Below are positions 36,845 through 44,504 of a DNA stretch of 64,000 bases, one piece after another. Every line of letters starts with the position of its first letter. The first letter of the stretch is position 1. The DNA comes from Flavobacteriaceae bacterium (GTDB taxonomy: Bacteria; Bacteroidota; Bacteroidia; Flavobacteriales; Flavobacteriaceae), in assembly GCA_031277535.1 (NCBI GenBank), contig JAITMD010000008.1, positions 62,001-126,000 on the forward strand, written 5' to 3'. The notes under the pieces were generated by a model. It was given only the letters and a program-made list of their open reading frames with translations, had not been told where the DNA came from and did no database searches. The position numbers and the translations under genes are program-made.

Positions 36845-37411
36845 ATGTTACAATCGAATAGATATTCACTTTGCTTTCAGCCTGACGAAACAACCATCGA
36901 AATCGTTAGACAAATGAAACTACAACTAAGCGAGTACATCGGTTGGTACAACAGTAAAAATGCTTTAGCACACATCACTATTTCTAAATTTCAAACAGAT
37001 GAAATAGGCATACAAAAAATTACAACATTGGTACGTCAGCAATGCAGTACTTTTGTTCCTACTCCTGTGGTATTTAATAGTTACGGACATTATCCTAATG
37101 GTGCTTTCTTTTTGGCTGTGGCTCCAGAGAATCAAATTCCTTTGAAAGCCTATGCTAAAAAAGTATGTAGCAAAATTGCCTTGCCCAATATTTACAAAAG
37201 CAATGAACCTCATCTATCTATTGCCCGTAAATTGGATAGTGATAAACTTCAAAAAGCATTAACTTATTTTGAACAACCTCATCTTTCATTTATATGTAAT
37301 CAAGTAGCGCTACGCCGCTTTAACCCTCAACGCGGACAATACGACATCATAGATATCTTTCCTTTTTTAGGATTGCCTTCTATGGAGGTAGAGCAGTTAT
37401 CGTTGTTTTAA
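36845..37411 (+). CDS. 2H phosphoesterase / 2'-5' RNA ligase (LigT) family protein
   Basis: A 188-residue protein with the two catalytic H-x-T/S motifs of the 2H superfamily: His43-Ile-Thr45 (AHITISKF) and His123-Leu-Ser125 (EPHLSIARK), separated by about 80 residues as expected. Members hydrolyse or ligate 2',3'-cyclic or 2'-5' phosphodiester bonds in RNA or nucleotides. The exact substrate cannot be told. It has its own promoter box and no obvious terminator before the next gene. Confidence 0.85.
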   Translation: MLQSNRYSLCFQPDETTIEIVRQMKLQLSEYIGWYNSKNALAHITISKFQTDEIGIQKITTLVRQQCSTFVPTPVVFNSYGHYPNGAFFLAVAPENQIPLKAYAKKVCSKIALPNIYKSNEPHLSIARKLDSDKLQKALTYFEQPHLSFICNQVALRRFNPQRGQYDIIDIFPFLGLPSMEVEQLSLF

Positions 37412-37493
37412 TCTACCAATAGTAATTGTTTTTCAGTATTATTAAATACAGGAATAGTTAAGGCTCTGATTTATTTCTCTAAGATTTATTTTC

Positions 37494-37501
37494 TATTTTT
37501 G
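37494..37501 (+). promoter_or_regulatory. Probable -7 box of tRNA-binding protein gene
   Basis: TATTTTTG matches TAnnTTTG, with TTTA 20 bases upstream. The leader to the ATG at 37524 is short, about 15 bases. Confidence 0.5.
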
Positions 37502-37523
37502 GGTTTAATCATAAACTTGAAAC

Positions 37524-37871
37524 ATGGAAAATAACAATCATACATTGACTTGGGATGAGTTTTCGAAAGTAGAAATGCGCGTAGGGACTATTGTAGAAGC
37601 AGAAGTATTTGCCGAAGTGAGAAACCCCGCTTACAAACTAATCGTTGACTTTGGTGAAGAAATTGGAAAGCGAAAATCATCTGCTCAAATCACGAAACTT
37701 TATACTCCAGAAGAACTAATTGGTAAGCAAGTAGTGGCTGTGGTAAACTTTCCTCCAAAACAAATAGCTAACTTAATGAGTGAGTGCTTAGTAATGGGGG
37801 CTGTAGAAGGAAAAGAAGTTACCTTAATGACAATGGATAAACCTACTAAAAATGGTTTGAGAATCGGATAA
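37524..37871 (+). CDS. CsaA-like tRNA-binding domain protein
   Basis: A 115-residue stand-alone tRNA-binding (EMAP II/CsaA) OB-fold domain. Motifs [12 protein letters not shown], the central SSAQITKLYTPEELIGKQVVAV and the C-terminal SECLVMGAVEG fit the family. CsaA proteins bind tRNA and have been linked to protein export in Bacillus; here the role is open. A related domain, with the shared word RVGTIVEAE, forms the C-terminus of MetG at 44-46 kb. The stop codon lies at the edge of a hairpin shared with the convergent gene. Confidence 0.92.
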   Translation: MENNNHTLTWDEFSKVEMRVGTIVEAEVFAEVRNPAYKLIVDFGEEIGKRKSSAQITKLYTPEELIGKQVVAVVNFPPKQIANLMSECLVMGAVEGKEVTLMTMDKPTKNGLRIG

Positions 37872-37896
37872 AAAGGCTTGATTCACAAGCCTTTTT
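37870..37896. terminator. Shared bidirectional terminator overlapping two stop codons
   Basis: A perfect 11-base-pair stem (37870-37880 with 37886-37896), A tract to the left and T tract to the right. The stop of the + gene overlaps its left arm and the stop of the - gene (37883-37885) is in the loop. Confidence 0.88.
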
Positions 37897-39541
37897 CTTG
37901 ATAAAATTGTTTTTCTGCTTCATTAAAGGCATATAAAACAGCATAAGTTGAAGTAAATGTATCTGTTAGTTCTGTACAAAAAGCACATTTAAAATCATAA
38001 CTATCGTTTTGATAGAATTCCAAAATAGCACTATAGGTATCTGTTTCTATGTCGTGCAATACACGGGCTTGATACCTTCCTATTTCGTCATTTCTACCTA
38101 TTTCTCTATATTTTTTATCTTCAAACATAAAGATATTGTAAAAGTAATCTCCTGTTAAATCATCATCTATAACATAAGAGGCCATTCCTTTACTGTCTAT
38201 AATTTCATTGAAAATAGTATTAAATCGCTCTGCAACAGAACTTGTGAATACGGCATACGATTGATTACGCGATTTTCGAACGATACTTTTCCCTTCTTTA
38301 AAAGCTTGTATAATATCATTGTCATTAGGGTAAGTTTGTCCCCAATCGTTCTCTTCTTTTATGCTATTAATTAATGCCTCACTCACACGGTGAGTTGTAG
38401 GATATAAATTAATCTCTTTAATAGTTGTTTCTTCAGGGGTATGCAATAAGTCCATACCATATACACAAAAATCACTTATGATACAGTTGGTCTGAATCGA
38501 ATTAATATAACAATTCATATCTTGTGCAATAAGGCAATCAACAGCCAATGAGCCATTGACATAAAAAGCGCCATGATTGTACTTGGCATAGATTGTTTCG
38601 CCATAAACATCCCCTCCAACAAAATGAATATTCCCACATAAGTAAGCATTCTTTACTGTTAGGTTTCCTTTAATCATCAATAAAGGTGAATAATCCAGAT
38701 CTTGACAGAACAGATAATTGGACACTACCAAATCACCTAAAAACAGATACCCTTGTATATCTATTTCATACTCTTCAATGATATTGAGAATCTCTAATTC
38801 TTCAACTTCTGCATCGTAATCAACAACTAAAAAATAAGAGTTCTCTTCTATCTGATGAAAATTAATCAACTCAGAAGAATACAGATCTTTATTAGTGTCT
38901 TCAATTCCTCTTATGCCTTTGAGCAGTCCTAAGCCTTCACGGATACTAACTACTCGATAGAAAATCCCATTGTGAAAAATCATTTCTACAGGTGGTTCTT
39001 GATTCATTAATTCAATATCCATCTGTTGGGCGTGTTCTACCATATCTGATACCTTATCATTAAACTCATAAAGGTGATTAACAGACAATAGAATATCACA
39101 CACAAAGGTAAACCACTTATTGGCTTGAATCAGATGTGATTCGTCTTTAGGAGTCAACAAAACTAATTCGTCTGTAAATACATTATGTGCTTGATAAAAC
39201 AACAGTGGTTGTTCTAATGTTATTCCTGTACGACGAATAAAATAATGATACATTTCTGCATCTTCTTTTTCTTCTTCATTTATATAAGCACGCGAAATAA
39301 CTAAGCGAGTATTGAAATCATCTTCTTGAAAATAAACACTAAAAAGTTTACTATCGAAACCTTCTTTGGTATCGACATTATAGGCATCTAAAAAATCAAT
39401 AATCACTTCATCTTCTTTAAACAAAAACCACTTATTGTAATAGTTGTTCAATACTACATATGAATTGAAAATTTGCTGAATTGCTGTAATGGATAACCTT
39501 CTGTCTTTATCAGTTAAATTAAACAGTTCTTTTAACCTCAT
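37883..39541 (-). CDS. Protein with bactofilin/polymer-forming-like central repeats, unknown
   Basis: Unrecognised as a named gene. The 552-residue soluble protein has no signal peptide. The central part (about 250-385) contains short strand repeats such as GYLFLGDLVVSNYLFC, LMIKGNLTVKNAYLC, HFVGGDVYGETIYA and FYVNGSLAVDCLIA. This GD/GN-L-V pattern resembles right-handed beta-helices of polymer-forming (bactofilin-like) proteins. Flanking parts are acidic. Its ATG at 39541 is chosen over a TTG two codons upstream. It follows the DUF2891 lipoprotein by 39 bases. A cytoplasmic scaffold or an immunity-type protein are both possible. Confidence 0.65.
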   Translation of the reverse strand: MRLKELFNLTDKDRRLSITAIQQIFNSYVVLNNYYNKWFLFKEDEVIIDFLDAYNVDTKEGFDSKLFSVYFQEDDFNTRLVISRAYINEEEKEDAEMYHYFIRRTGITLEQPLLFYQAHNVFTDELVLLTPKDESHLIQANKWFTFVCDILLSVNHLYEFNDKVSDMVEHAQQMDIELMNQEPPVEMIFHNGIFYRVVSIREGLGLLKGIRGIEDTNKDLYSSELINFHQIEENSYFLVVDYDAEVEELEILNIIEEYEIDIQGYLFLGDLVVSNYLFCQDLDYSPLLMIKGNLTVKNAYLCGNIHFVGGDVYGETIYAKYNHGAFYVNGSLAVDCLIAQDMNCYINSIQTNCIISDFCVYGMDLLHTPEETTIKEINLYPTTHRVSEALINSIKEENDWGQTYPNDNDIIQAFKEGKSIVRKSRNQSYAVFTSSVAERFNTIFNEIIDSKGMASYVIDDDLTGDYFYNIFMFEDKKYREIGRNDEIGRYQARVLHDIETDTYSAILEFYQNDSYDFKCAFCTELTDTFTSTYAVLYAFNEAEKQFYQEKGL

Positions 39542-39580
39542 AAACAATCTAAAATATTAATGTATTAGCTTTTCTCTTTC

Positions 39581-40675
39581 TTACTGATGTAACAAAGTGT
39601 ATAAAGCGAATGTTCCCAACCAATGACTTCCCATATAATCATCATTCGTTATATTGCCAAAAGAAGCAGTAAAGTGCTTGTGTCCTATTGCTGATAAATA
39701 CGTCAGTTCAGGCACTTTTTTAGCAATGTCACTTAGACAAGTAGCTCTACTAAAGTTTAATCCATCTAAATGAACTAAATGCCCATCTGTACGATCAGAG
39801 ACTTTGGCTACCTCTAAAGAAAAAGAAGGTTGAAACAACGCAGGTAAAAATTGCTTTAACCACGGTGTATAAGTTGTATCATCCATAATTTTGCTCATTA
39901 AACGAGCTTCTTCTAAACAAGGAGATAAGAAATCGTGTCCACTGGGCTCAAAAGCTAAATTACAATTCGTGTCTTTTTCGTATAAACGCTTACTGGTAGA
40001 AACAATCAAATGTTCGAATTCTTTTAGATTTTGTTGACGAGCATATTCTAAAGATAAAGAAAGTCCAAAAGCAGTATTGTCATGCGTTCCTGTGCGAATA
40101 GGGTAAACTAATTTAGGCAAATACTCTTGGTATCTGTTAACTAATTTATTTGCTAAAGGTTCAATAATCTTAGCCCAACGTTGTGCATCTGGATCTTCCC
40201 ATTGCAACAAAGCACCATGTAATTGAAACAACCATGCCCATCCGTATGTTCTTTCGAAAGTTCTATTGTCTGGATCTTCAAAAAAAGCTTGTTCTACTTT
40301 ACAGTTTTCTTCAGTGATTAATTGATTTAATCTGGTGCGTATCTGATTGTCTTTATCCAATTCTGGGAATTGCTTTAAGAGCGTCACAATTGACCAAAAA
40401 CCATGTACTGATGAATGCCAGTCGAAACAGCCATAAAATATAGGGCGTAATTGCTTTGGTGTTTTTAGATCTTCGTCCTTACCTAACACTTGTCCCAATT
40501 TGTTTGGATATTCTTGTTCAATACAATGTAAAGGCAAATCAATAATCTTCTGTGCTTCTTTAATAGTAAGCACTAAAGCTTTATTATCCTCTGTTTTTGC
40601 TGTTTCTTGCTTTTGTTTGGTAGTACAACTAATTGTCAACACAGCCATAGCTACTAATACCAGAACTTTATTCAT
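39581..40675 (-). CDS. DUF2891 family lipoprotein
   Basis: A 364-residue protein with a signal peptide and lipobox (LTISC, Cys17). The mature part is alpha-helical and rich in Trp, His and Phe: FYGCFDWHSSVHGFW, RTYGWAWLFQLH, THDNTAFGLSLSLEYA and a C-terminal GSHWLGTFALYTLLH. These are the marks of DUF2891, an (alpha/alpha)-barrel-like family that may act on sugars. The function is unknown. It is probably cotranscribed with the gene at 37883. Confidence 0.82.
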   Translation of the reverse strand: MNKVLVLVAMAVLTISCTTKQKQETAKTEDNKALVLTIKEAQKIIDLPLHCIEQEYPNKLGQVLGKDEDLKTPKQLRPIFYGCFDWHSSVHGFWSIVTLLKQFPELDKDNQIRTRLNQLITEENCKVEQAFFEDPDNRTFERTYGWAWLFQLHGALLQWEDPDAQRWAKIIEPLANKLVNRYQEYLPKLVYPIRTGTHDNTAFGLSLSLEYARQQNLKEFEHLIVSTSKRLYEKDTNCNLAFEPSGHDFLSPCLEEARLMSKIMDDTTYTPWLKQFLPALFQPSFSLEVAKVSDRTDGHLVHLDGLNFSRATCLSDIAKKVPELTYLSAIGHKHFTASFGNITNDDYMGSHWLGTFALYTLLHQ

Positions 40676-40854
40676 CTACTTTCTTTTTATTGTTCAAACT
40701 AAAATACAAAATATATTAACAAAACGGAGCATCACTTCTTTTGAACAGCTAACATTATACTTATATCTCAAAAATAAGCCTATAATGCACCTCTAACAAG
40801 AACCTATATTCGCAAAAAGAACAATCAAAGACTTTATCCTTTCTTTATATCAGC

Positions 40855-40862
40855 TATTTTTG
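40855..40862 (+). promoter_or_regulatory. Probable -7 box of DUF5074 lipoprotein gene
   Basis: TATTTTTG matches TAnnTTTG; TTTA lies 18 bases upstream. The box overlaps the right arm of a 10-base inverted repeat TTCGCAAAAA (40809-40818) / TTTTTGCGAA (40857-40866), a possible operator. Confidence 0.5.
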
Positions 40863-40886
40863 CGAACAACAAACTAATTCATACAT

Positions 40887-42299
40887 ATGAAAAAAAGAAT
40901 TTTACCTTACGCTTTCTTCATTGCTCTACTTACCTGTACAGTAGCTTGTAGCTCTGATGACAACAATTTAACTAATGTAACTACTGATGGTTTTAAAGAA
41001 ATTGCACCATCTGTTGCATCTCCTCTTATTCAACCTACTGGTTTTTATATTGCCAATGAAGATTGGTTTGGACACGACAATGGAAGTATCAATTTTTTAG
41101 ATTATCAATACAATCCTACTTACCGTATTTATACAGAAGCCAATGGAAATAAAACTTTAGGAGTAACTACTACATATGCTGTCGCTTTTGGAGAGAATTA
41201 TTACATTGTATCTAAACAAGGTAACAGATTAGTTGTAACAGATAAAAACTTTAAAGAAGTAAAATCATTTACTGATACCTTAGGTGACGGACGTGCATTT
41301 GTAGGAATATCTGATACCAAAGGATATATTTCTACAATAGCAGGAATTACCATCTATAATATCTCAACAAAAACAATTGAGCGAAAAATAGATGGAATAA
41401 CTAAGCAGACAGGTAATATGGTTTACGTTGATGGAAAAGTATATGCTGTAGTACAAGGTGAAGGATTAGTAATCATTGATACGCATACAGATCGTATCAT
41501 TGATAAAATGAATGGTGGATATACTCAAGTGACCTTAGACAAAAATGGTATTGTTTGGGCAGGTAAAGGAAATGAGTTGGTGCGTATCAACCCAATGGAT
41601 ACAAAAGACACAAAAACATATGCCATTGCCAATGCTCCAATTAATGGTACTTGGGGTGCTTGGAACCCTGGATCACTAACATCAAGCATGCAAGAAGACG
41701 CTTTATACTGGACCACAGCAAACAAAGTAGTTAAATTTAATACTACTTCTGAAGAACTAAACACTGATTTTCATACATTAGGTGAAGACGAAACTAAGAT
41801 TAAACTTGCTTTTTATGGCGGTGGTTTAAGAGTAGATCCTGTAAAGGGAGATTTAGTATTACTTATCAAAAGAAATGGATGGGGAGATAGTGGTAGTTAT
41901 AATTGGACAAGAATTATATCAAAAGACGGTGCTTTAAAAAAAGAAATATTTATGCAAGGAGGTACTAATAATGATAAAAACGGGTACTATTGGTTCCCTT
42001 CTATACCTTTTTTCCAAGATAATAACTCTCCTGAAATTTTAGCAAATCAATTTGTTTTAAAACCACAAACAACATTAAGAGTTCCTTTAAAAGACCTTGT
42101 TGTGGATCAAGATAATTCGAATCTTTTAATTGAAAAACAAGTAGAAGAAATTGACAAAGAGTTTGGAACTGTAGTTCTTGAAGGAAATGAATTAATACTA
42201 AAAGCAAAAAGTAAATTAGGAAAAACAACCTTGACAATGAAGGCTATTTCTAATGGTAAAAGTATAACTAAGGTTATTGATATTTGGATAAGAAATTAA
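40887..42299 (+). CDS. DUF5074 beta-propeller-like lipoprotein
   Basis: A 470-residue lipoprotein with a lipobox at Cys21 (TVACSSDD). The SSDD after the Cys fits surface or outer-membrane lipoproteins of this phylum. The mature part has repeating four-strand units (GFYIANEDWFGHDNGSINFL, TTYAVAFGENYYIVSKQGN, KVYAVVQGEGLVIID) of a YncE-like seven-bladed propeller, the mark of DUF5074. A C-terminal Ig-like strand region (from about 400) follows. Such proteins often work with TonB-dependent uptake systems, but no receptor is adjacent here. Confidence 0.8.
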   Translation: MKKRILPYAFFIALLTCTVACSSDDNNLTNVTTDGFKEIAPSVASPLIQPTGFYIANEDWFGHDNGSINFLDYQYNPTYRIYTEANGNKTLGVTTTYAVAFGENYYIVSKQGNRLVVTDKNFKEVKSFTDTLGDGRAFVGISDTKGYISTIAGITIYNISTKTIERKIDGITKQTGNMVYVDGKVYAVVQGEGLVIIDTHTDRIIDKMNGGYTQVTLDKNGIVWAGKGNELVRINPMDTKDTKTYAIANAPINGTWGAWNPGSLTSSMQEDALYWTTANKVVKFNTTSEELNTDFHTLGEDETKIKLAFYGGGLRVDPVKGDLVLLIKRNGWGDSGSYNWTRIISKDGALKKEIFMQGGTNNDKNGYYWFPSIPFFQDNNSPEILANQFVLKPQTTLRVPLKDLVVDQDNSNLLIEKQVEEIDKEFGTVVLEGNELILKAKSKLGKTTLTMKAISNGKSITKVIDIWIRN

Positions 42300-42313
42300 T
42301 TACACAATAATAG

Positions 42314-42350
42314 AAAAGATGAGACTACTTTAAAAAGTCTCATCTTTTTT
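42314..42350 (+). terminator. Terminator after DUF5074 gene
   Basis: A 13-base-pair perfect stem (42314-42326 with 42336-42348), 9-base loop, ending in six T. Confidence 0.88.
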
Positions 42351-42458
42351 ACTATAGAAACTGTACCAACTCTTTCTTATAAAAAATTGCAAACTCCTAC
42401 TCTCTAATATAAATTCTATTAGATATTGGATTTATTAATTAGCATATTACTTTTTTTG

Positions 42459-42466
42459 TAATTTTG
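42459..42466 (+). promoter_or_regulatory. Probable -7 box of lipoprotein cluster
   Basis: TAATTTTG matches TAnnTTTG and ends 12 bases before the ATG at 42479. The leader would be very short. The box overlaps an upstream TTG, which argues against a longer protein. Confidence 0.5.
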
Positions 42467-42478
42467 AATAAAAACACT

Positions 42479-43045
42479 ATGAAACATAAATTGTTAGTTG
42501 GATTATGTGCCGCTCTTTTTACCTTCTCGTTAATAAGCTGTGATAACAAAACGCTGAACACTGCTGTAGCCACTGAAGCTATTGCCAACTATATGGAAGA
42601 AAAACCTATCTATGAGAGTGCTACATTTGAAGTTGGTGAAGTAAAGTTTAAAGTCAACAAAGAACACGATTTAATAGAAAAATACAAAAACTTAGAAAAA
42701 GAAGGATACATTGGTTTCAGCGATGAAATAACTAAAAAAAGATGGTTGTCTAAAGATTCTACTTGGACAGTAACTATTGCCTTAACAGAGAAAGCTACCC
42801 CTTATGTGATTGAACAAAAAAACAATAAGTTAAAAGTTAAAACTATTGATTATAGGGTAAATAAAGATTCTGGTATACAGATTGAAGGTAAAAATAAGAA
42901 AAGTGCTTCTGCTTCAGTTAAACTATTTAAAGAAGTAACTCCTTTTGCATTCCTAAAAGCTGATTCAAGTCCTCATACAGAGTTTATTATCAGAAAATTC
43001 AAACTAAAGTATAGTGAAGATACAGGTTGGATAGTTACTAAATAA
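42479..43045 (+). CDS. Lipoprotein, unknown function
   Basis: Unrecognised. A 188-residue precursor beginning MKHKLLVGLC, with lipobox SLISC (Cys21). The mature part is rich in Lys and Glu and contains alternating strands, SASASVKLFKEVTP and EFIIRKFKLKYSED. A TTG five codons upstream is in frame but overlaps the promoter box. It leads a group of three closely spaced genes (gaps of 6 and 3 bases) that encode a lipoprotein, a four-helix membrane protein and a second small lipoprotein. The set probably acts together at the envelope. Confidence 0.7.
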   Translation: MKHKLLVGLCAALFTFSLISCDNKTLNTAVATEAIANYMEEKPIYESATFEVGEVKFKVNKEHDLIEKYKNLEKEGYIGFSDEITKKRWLSKDSTWTVTIALTEKATPYVIEQKNNKLKVKTIDYRVNKDSGIQIEGKNKKSASASVKLFKEVTPFAFLKADSSPHTEFIIRKFKLKYSEDTGWIVTK

Positions 43046-43051
43046 TTTGTT

Positions 43052-43501
43052 ATGGGAAAAAACTTTGTTATACTAATTTTAGTACAAGCTATTTTATCTT
43101 TAATTTCAGCATTCTTAATTGCGCAAATGTCTTTTATTGGACGAATTGGAATTAGTTTGTTTTACAAACAATACCAAATTTTCAAAAACCCTTGGAAAAC
43201 AGCAGCATTATTATTTATGATTCAGTTATTTGTATTACTTATTCTTTGGGCTTTTAAAAGATACTCATCTAATAAAACAGCCAATATAGTTGCAATACTT
43301 TTCTTGGTTATAGCTACAATTGGATGTATATATACGTACATTGATTTTACAAGTACATCTCATAAATACATGAAAACTTACTTTCACTCTGGATGGTATA
43401 TCTTCTGGGGAAGTTGGATACTCACAACAATTAGTGTTTTATTTATAAAAAGAAAAAACATTCCTCTGAAACAAACAAATAATCAATTAAATCTGTCCTA
43501 A
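43052..43501 (+). CDS. Four-helix membrane protein, unknown
   Basis: Unrecognised 149-residue protein with four membrane helices (about 5-27, 48-67, 76-96, 113-133) and short polar loops. The only charged patches are KRYSSNKT between helices 2 and 3 and the C-terminal KRKNIPLKQ. It starts 6 bases after the lipoprotein gene and ends 3 bases before the next, so translation is probably coupled. Confidence 0.65.
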   Translation: MGKNFVILILVQAILSLISAFLIAQMSFIGRIGISLFYKQYQIFKNPWKTAALLFMIQLFVLLILWAFKRYSSNKTANIVAILFLVIATIGCIYTYIDFTSTSHKYMKTYFHSGWYIFWGSWILTTISVLFIKRKNIPLKQTNNQLNLS

Positions 43502-43504
43502 ACT

Positions 43505-43696
43505 ATGCGTATTTTATTCCTTATTACCTTATCAGCTACATTCACTTGTGCTTTAACAGCTTGTACAGAAAAGAAGAAAGATACAGAAGCTGACAAAAAA
43601 ATTATTATTACAGAACAGAAGACTCAAAGTGAAGAGGCTGTTCAAATACCAATGCATGGTACAACTAATGACAAAGCAGGTAACGAACGAAAATAA
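43505..43696 (+). CDS. Small lipoprotein, unknown
   Basis: A 63-residue precursor: signal peptide with lipobox ALTAC (Cys20), then a charged mature part of about 44 residues (EKKKDTEADKK ... MHGTTNDKAGNERK). There is no predicted fold. It is the last gene of the 42479-43696 group. The HG near the C-terminus faintly recalls the His-rich lipoprotein that follows after 133 bases. Its small size leaves some doubt, but the lipobox and spacing support a real gene. Confidence 0.65.
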   Translation: MRILFLITLSATFTCALTACTEKKKDTEADKKIIITEQKTQSEEAVQIPMHGTTNDKAGNERK

Positions 43697-43829
43697 GACA
43701 GAGGTAAGCTTTCAAAATAAAGTTGTATTAATTCTCTTTCTATAGGTAAAATTATACTTTAACAGTGGTTCTCTTTTTGTTTTAGAATAAATTATTCTAT
43801 GTTTACAACAACCTAAACAACTATAACTG

Positions 43830-44300
43830 ATGAAGAAAAGAATAATACTATTTGCTACATTGAGTTTTGCTTTCCTTACCGCTTGTAAAGACACTCCAAA
43901 AGAAGAAGGAACAACCGCTCCAATAGAGACGCAAGAAGCTGCGCCAGTAGATGAGCATGCTGGTCATAACCACGGTCCAGAAGGGAATAGTCATGGAAGC
44001 CAAGGAGCTGCTGCTGGATCAAATCCAGAACATGGACAACCTGGACACCGTTGTGACATCCCTGTAGGAGCACCTCTTGATACACCTGTACAAAGCGGAA
44101 ACAATGCAATGCCTGTAAGCAGCGCAACACCACAGGCTTCAGGTTCATCTGAAGGTCCTTTTCTTGTAAATGATGCTGCAAAACAGCGTATTCAACAAGA
44201 AGGAGGAACAACTGCTGCTCCAAGTGGAACAGGTAAAGTGAATCCTGCCCATGGACAACCAGGACACCGTTGTGATGTAGCGGTTGGAGCACCAATATAA
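43830..44300 (+). CDS. His-rich lipoprotein with duplicated HGQPGHRCD motif
   Basis: A 156-residue lipoprotein (lipobox FLTAC, Cys19). After a Thr/Glu/Pro stretch comes a His cluster HAGHNHG (43-49), then two copies of NPxHGQPGHRCD(I/V)xVGAP: residues 65-82 and 138-155, the second at the very C-terminus. Each copy offers two His and one Cys, so metal binding, for example copper or zinc, is likely but unproven. The region between the copies is low in complexity. The motif is known to me only from uncharacterised Bacteroidetes lipoproteins. It has its own terminator. Confidence 0.75.
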   Translation: MKKRIILFATLSFAFLTACKDTPKEEGTTAPIETQEAAPVDEHAGHNHGPEGNSHGSQGAAAGSNPEHGQPGHRCDIPVGAPLDTPVQSGNNAMPVSSATPQASGSSEGPFLVNDAAKQRIQQEGGTTAAPSGTGKVNPAHGQPGHRCDVAVGAPI

Positions 44301-44320
44301 TTCAGATACAAAACAAATAT

Positions 44321-44357
44321 AAAGTCATTAATTCAACCAATTAATGACTTTTTTTAT
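44321..44357 (+). terminator. Terminator after His-rich lipoprotein
   Basis: A perfect 13-base-pair stem (44321-44333 with 44339-44351), loop CAACC, then a run of T. Confidence 0.9.
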
Positions 44358-44455
44358 TACCTATTCTATACGGTTCATTCATTCAGCAACACAACACTCA
44401 TTCTGTTTTCGCTACACTTCTAAAAAATAAATATCCGTAATCCGTTAGTATTGTT

Positions 44456-44463
44456 TATTTTTG
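44456..44463 (+). promoter_or_regulatory. Probable -7 box of metG
   Basis: TATTTTTG matches TAnnTTTG, giving a leader of about 35 bases. No T-box or other RNA switch is visible in the 200 bases before metG. Confidence 0.5.
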
Positions 44464-44504
44464 CATTCTTATTAAATTCGTTTGATATTAACAGTAATTG
44501 ATAT

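Noticed and set aside
43876..44295. Minus-strand frame of 139 codons opposite the His-rich lipoprotein.
   Set aside because: It results from the repetitive composition of the lipoprotein gene. The sense strand has a lipobox, and a terminator follows it.
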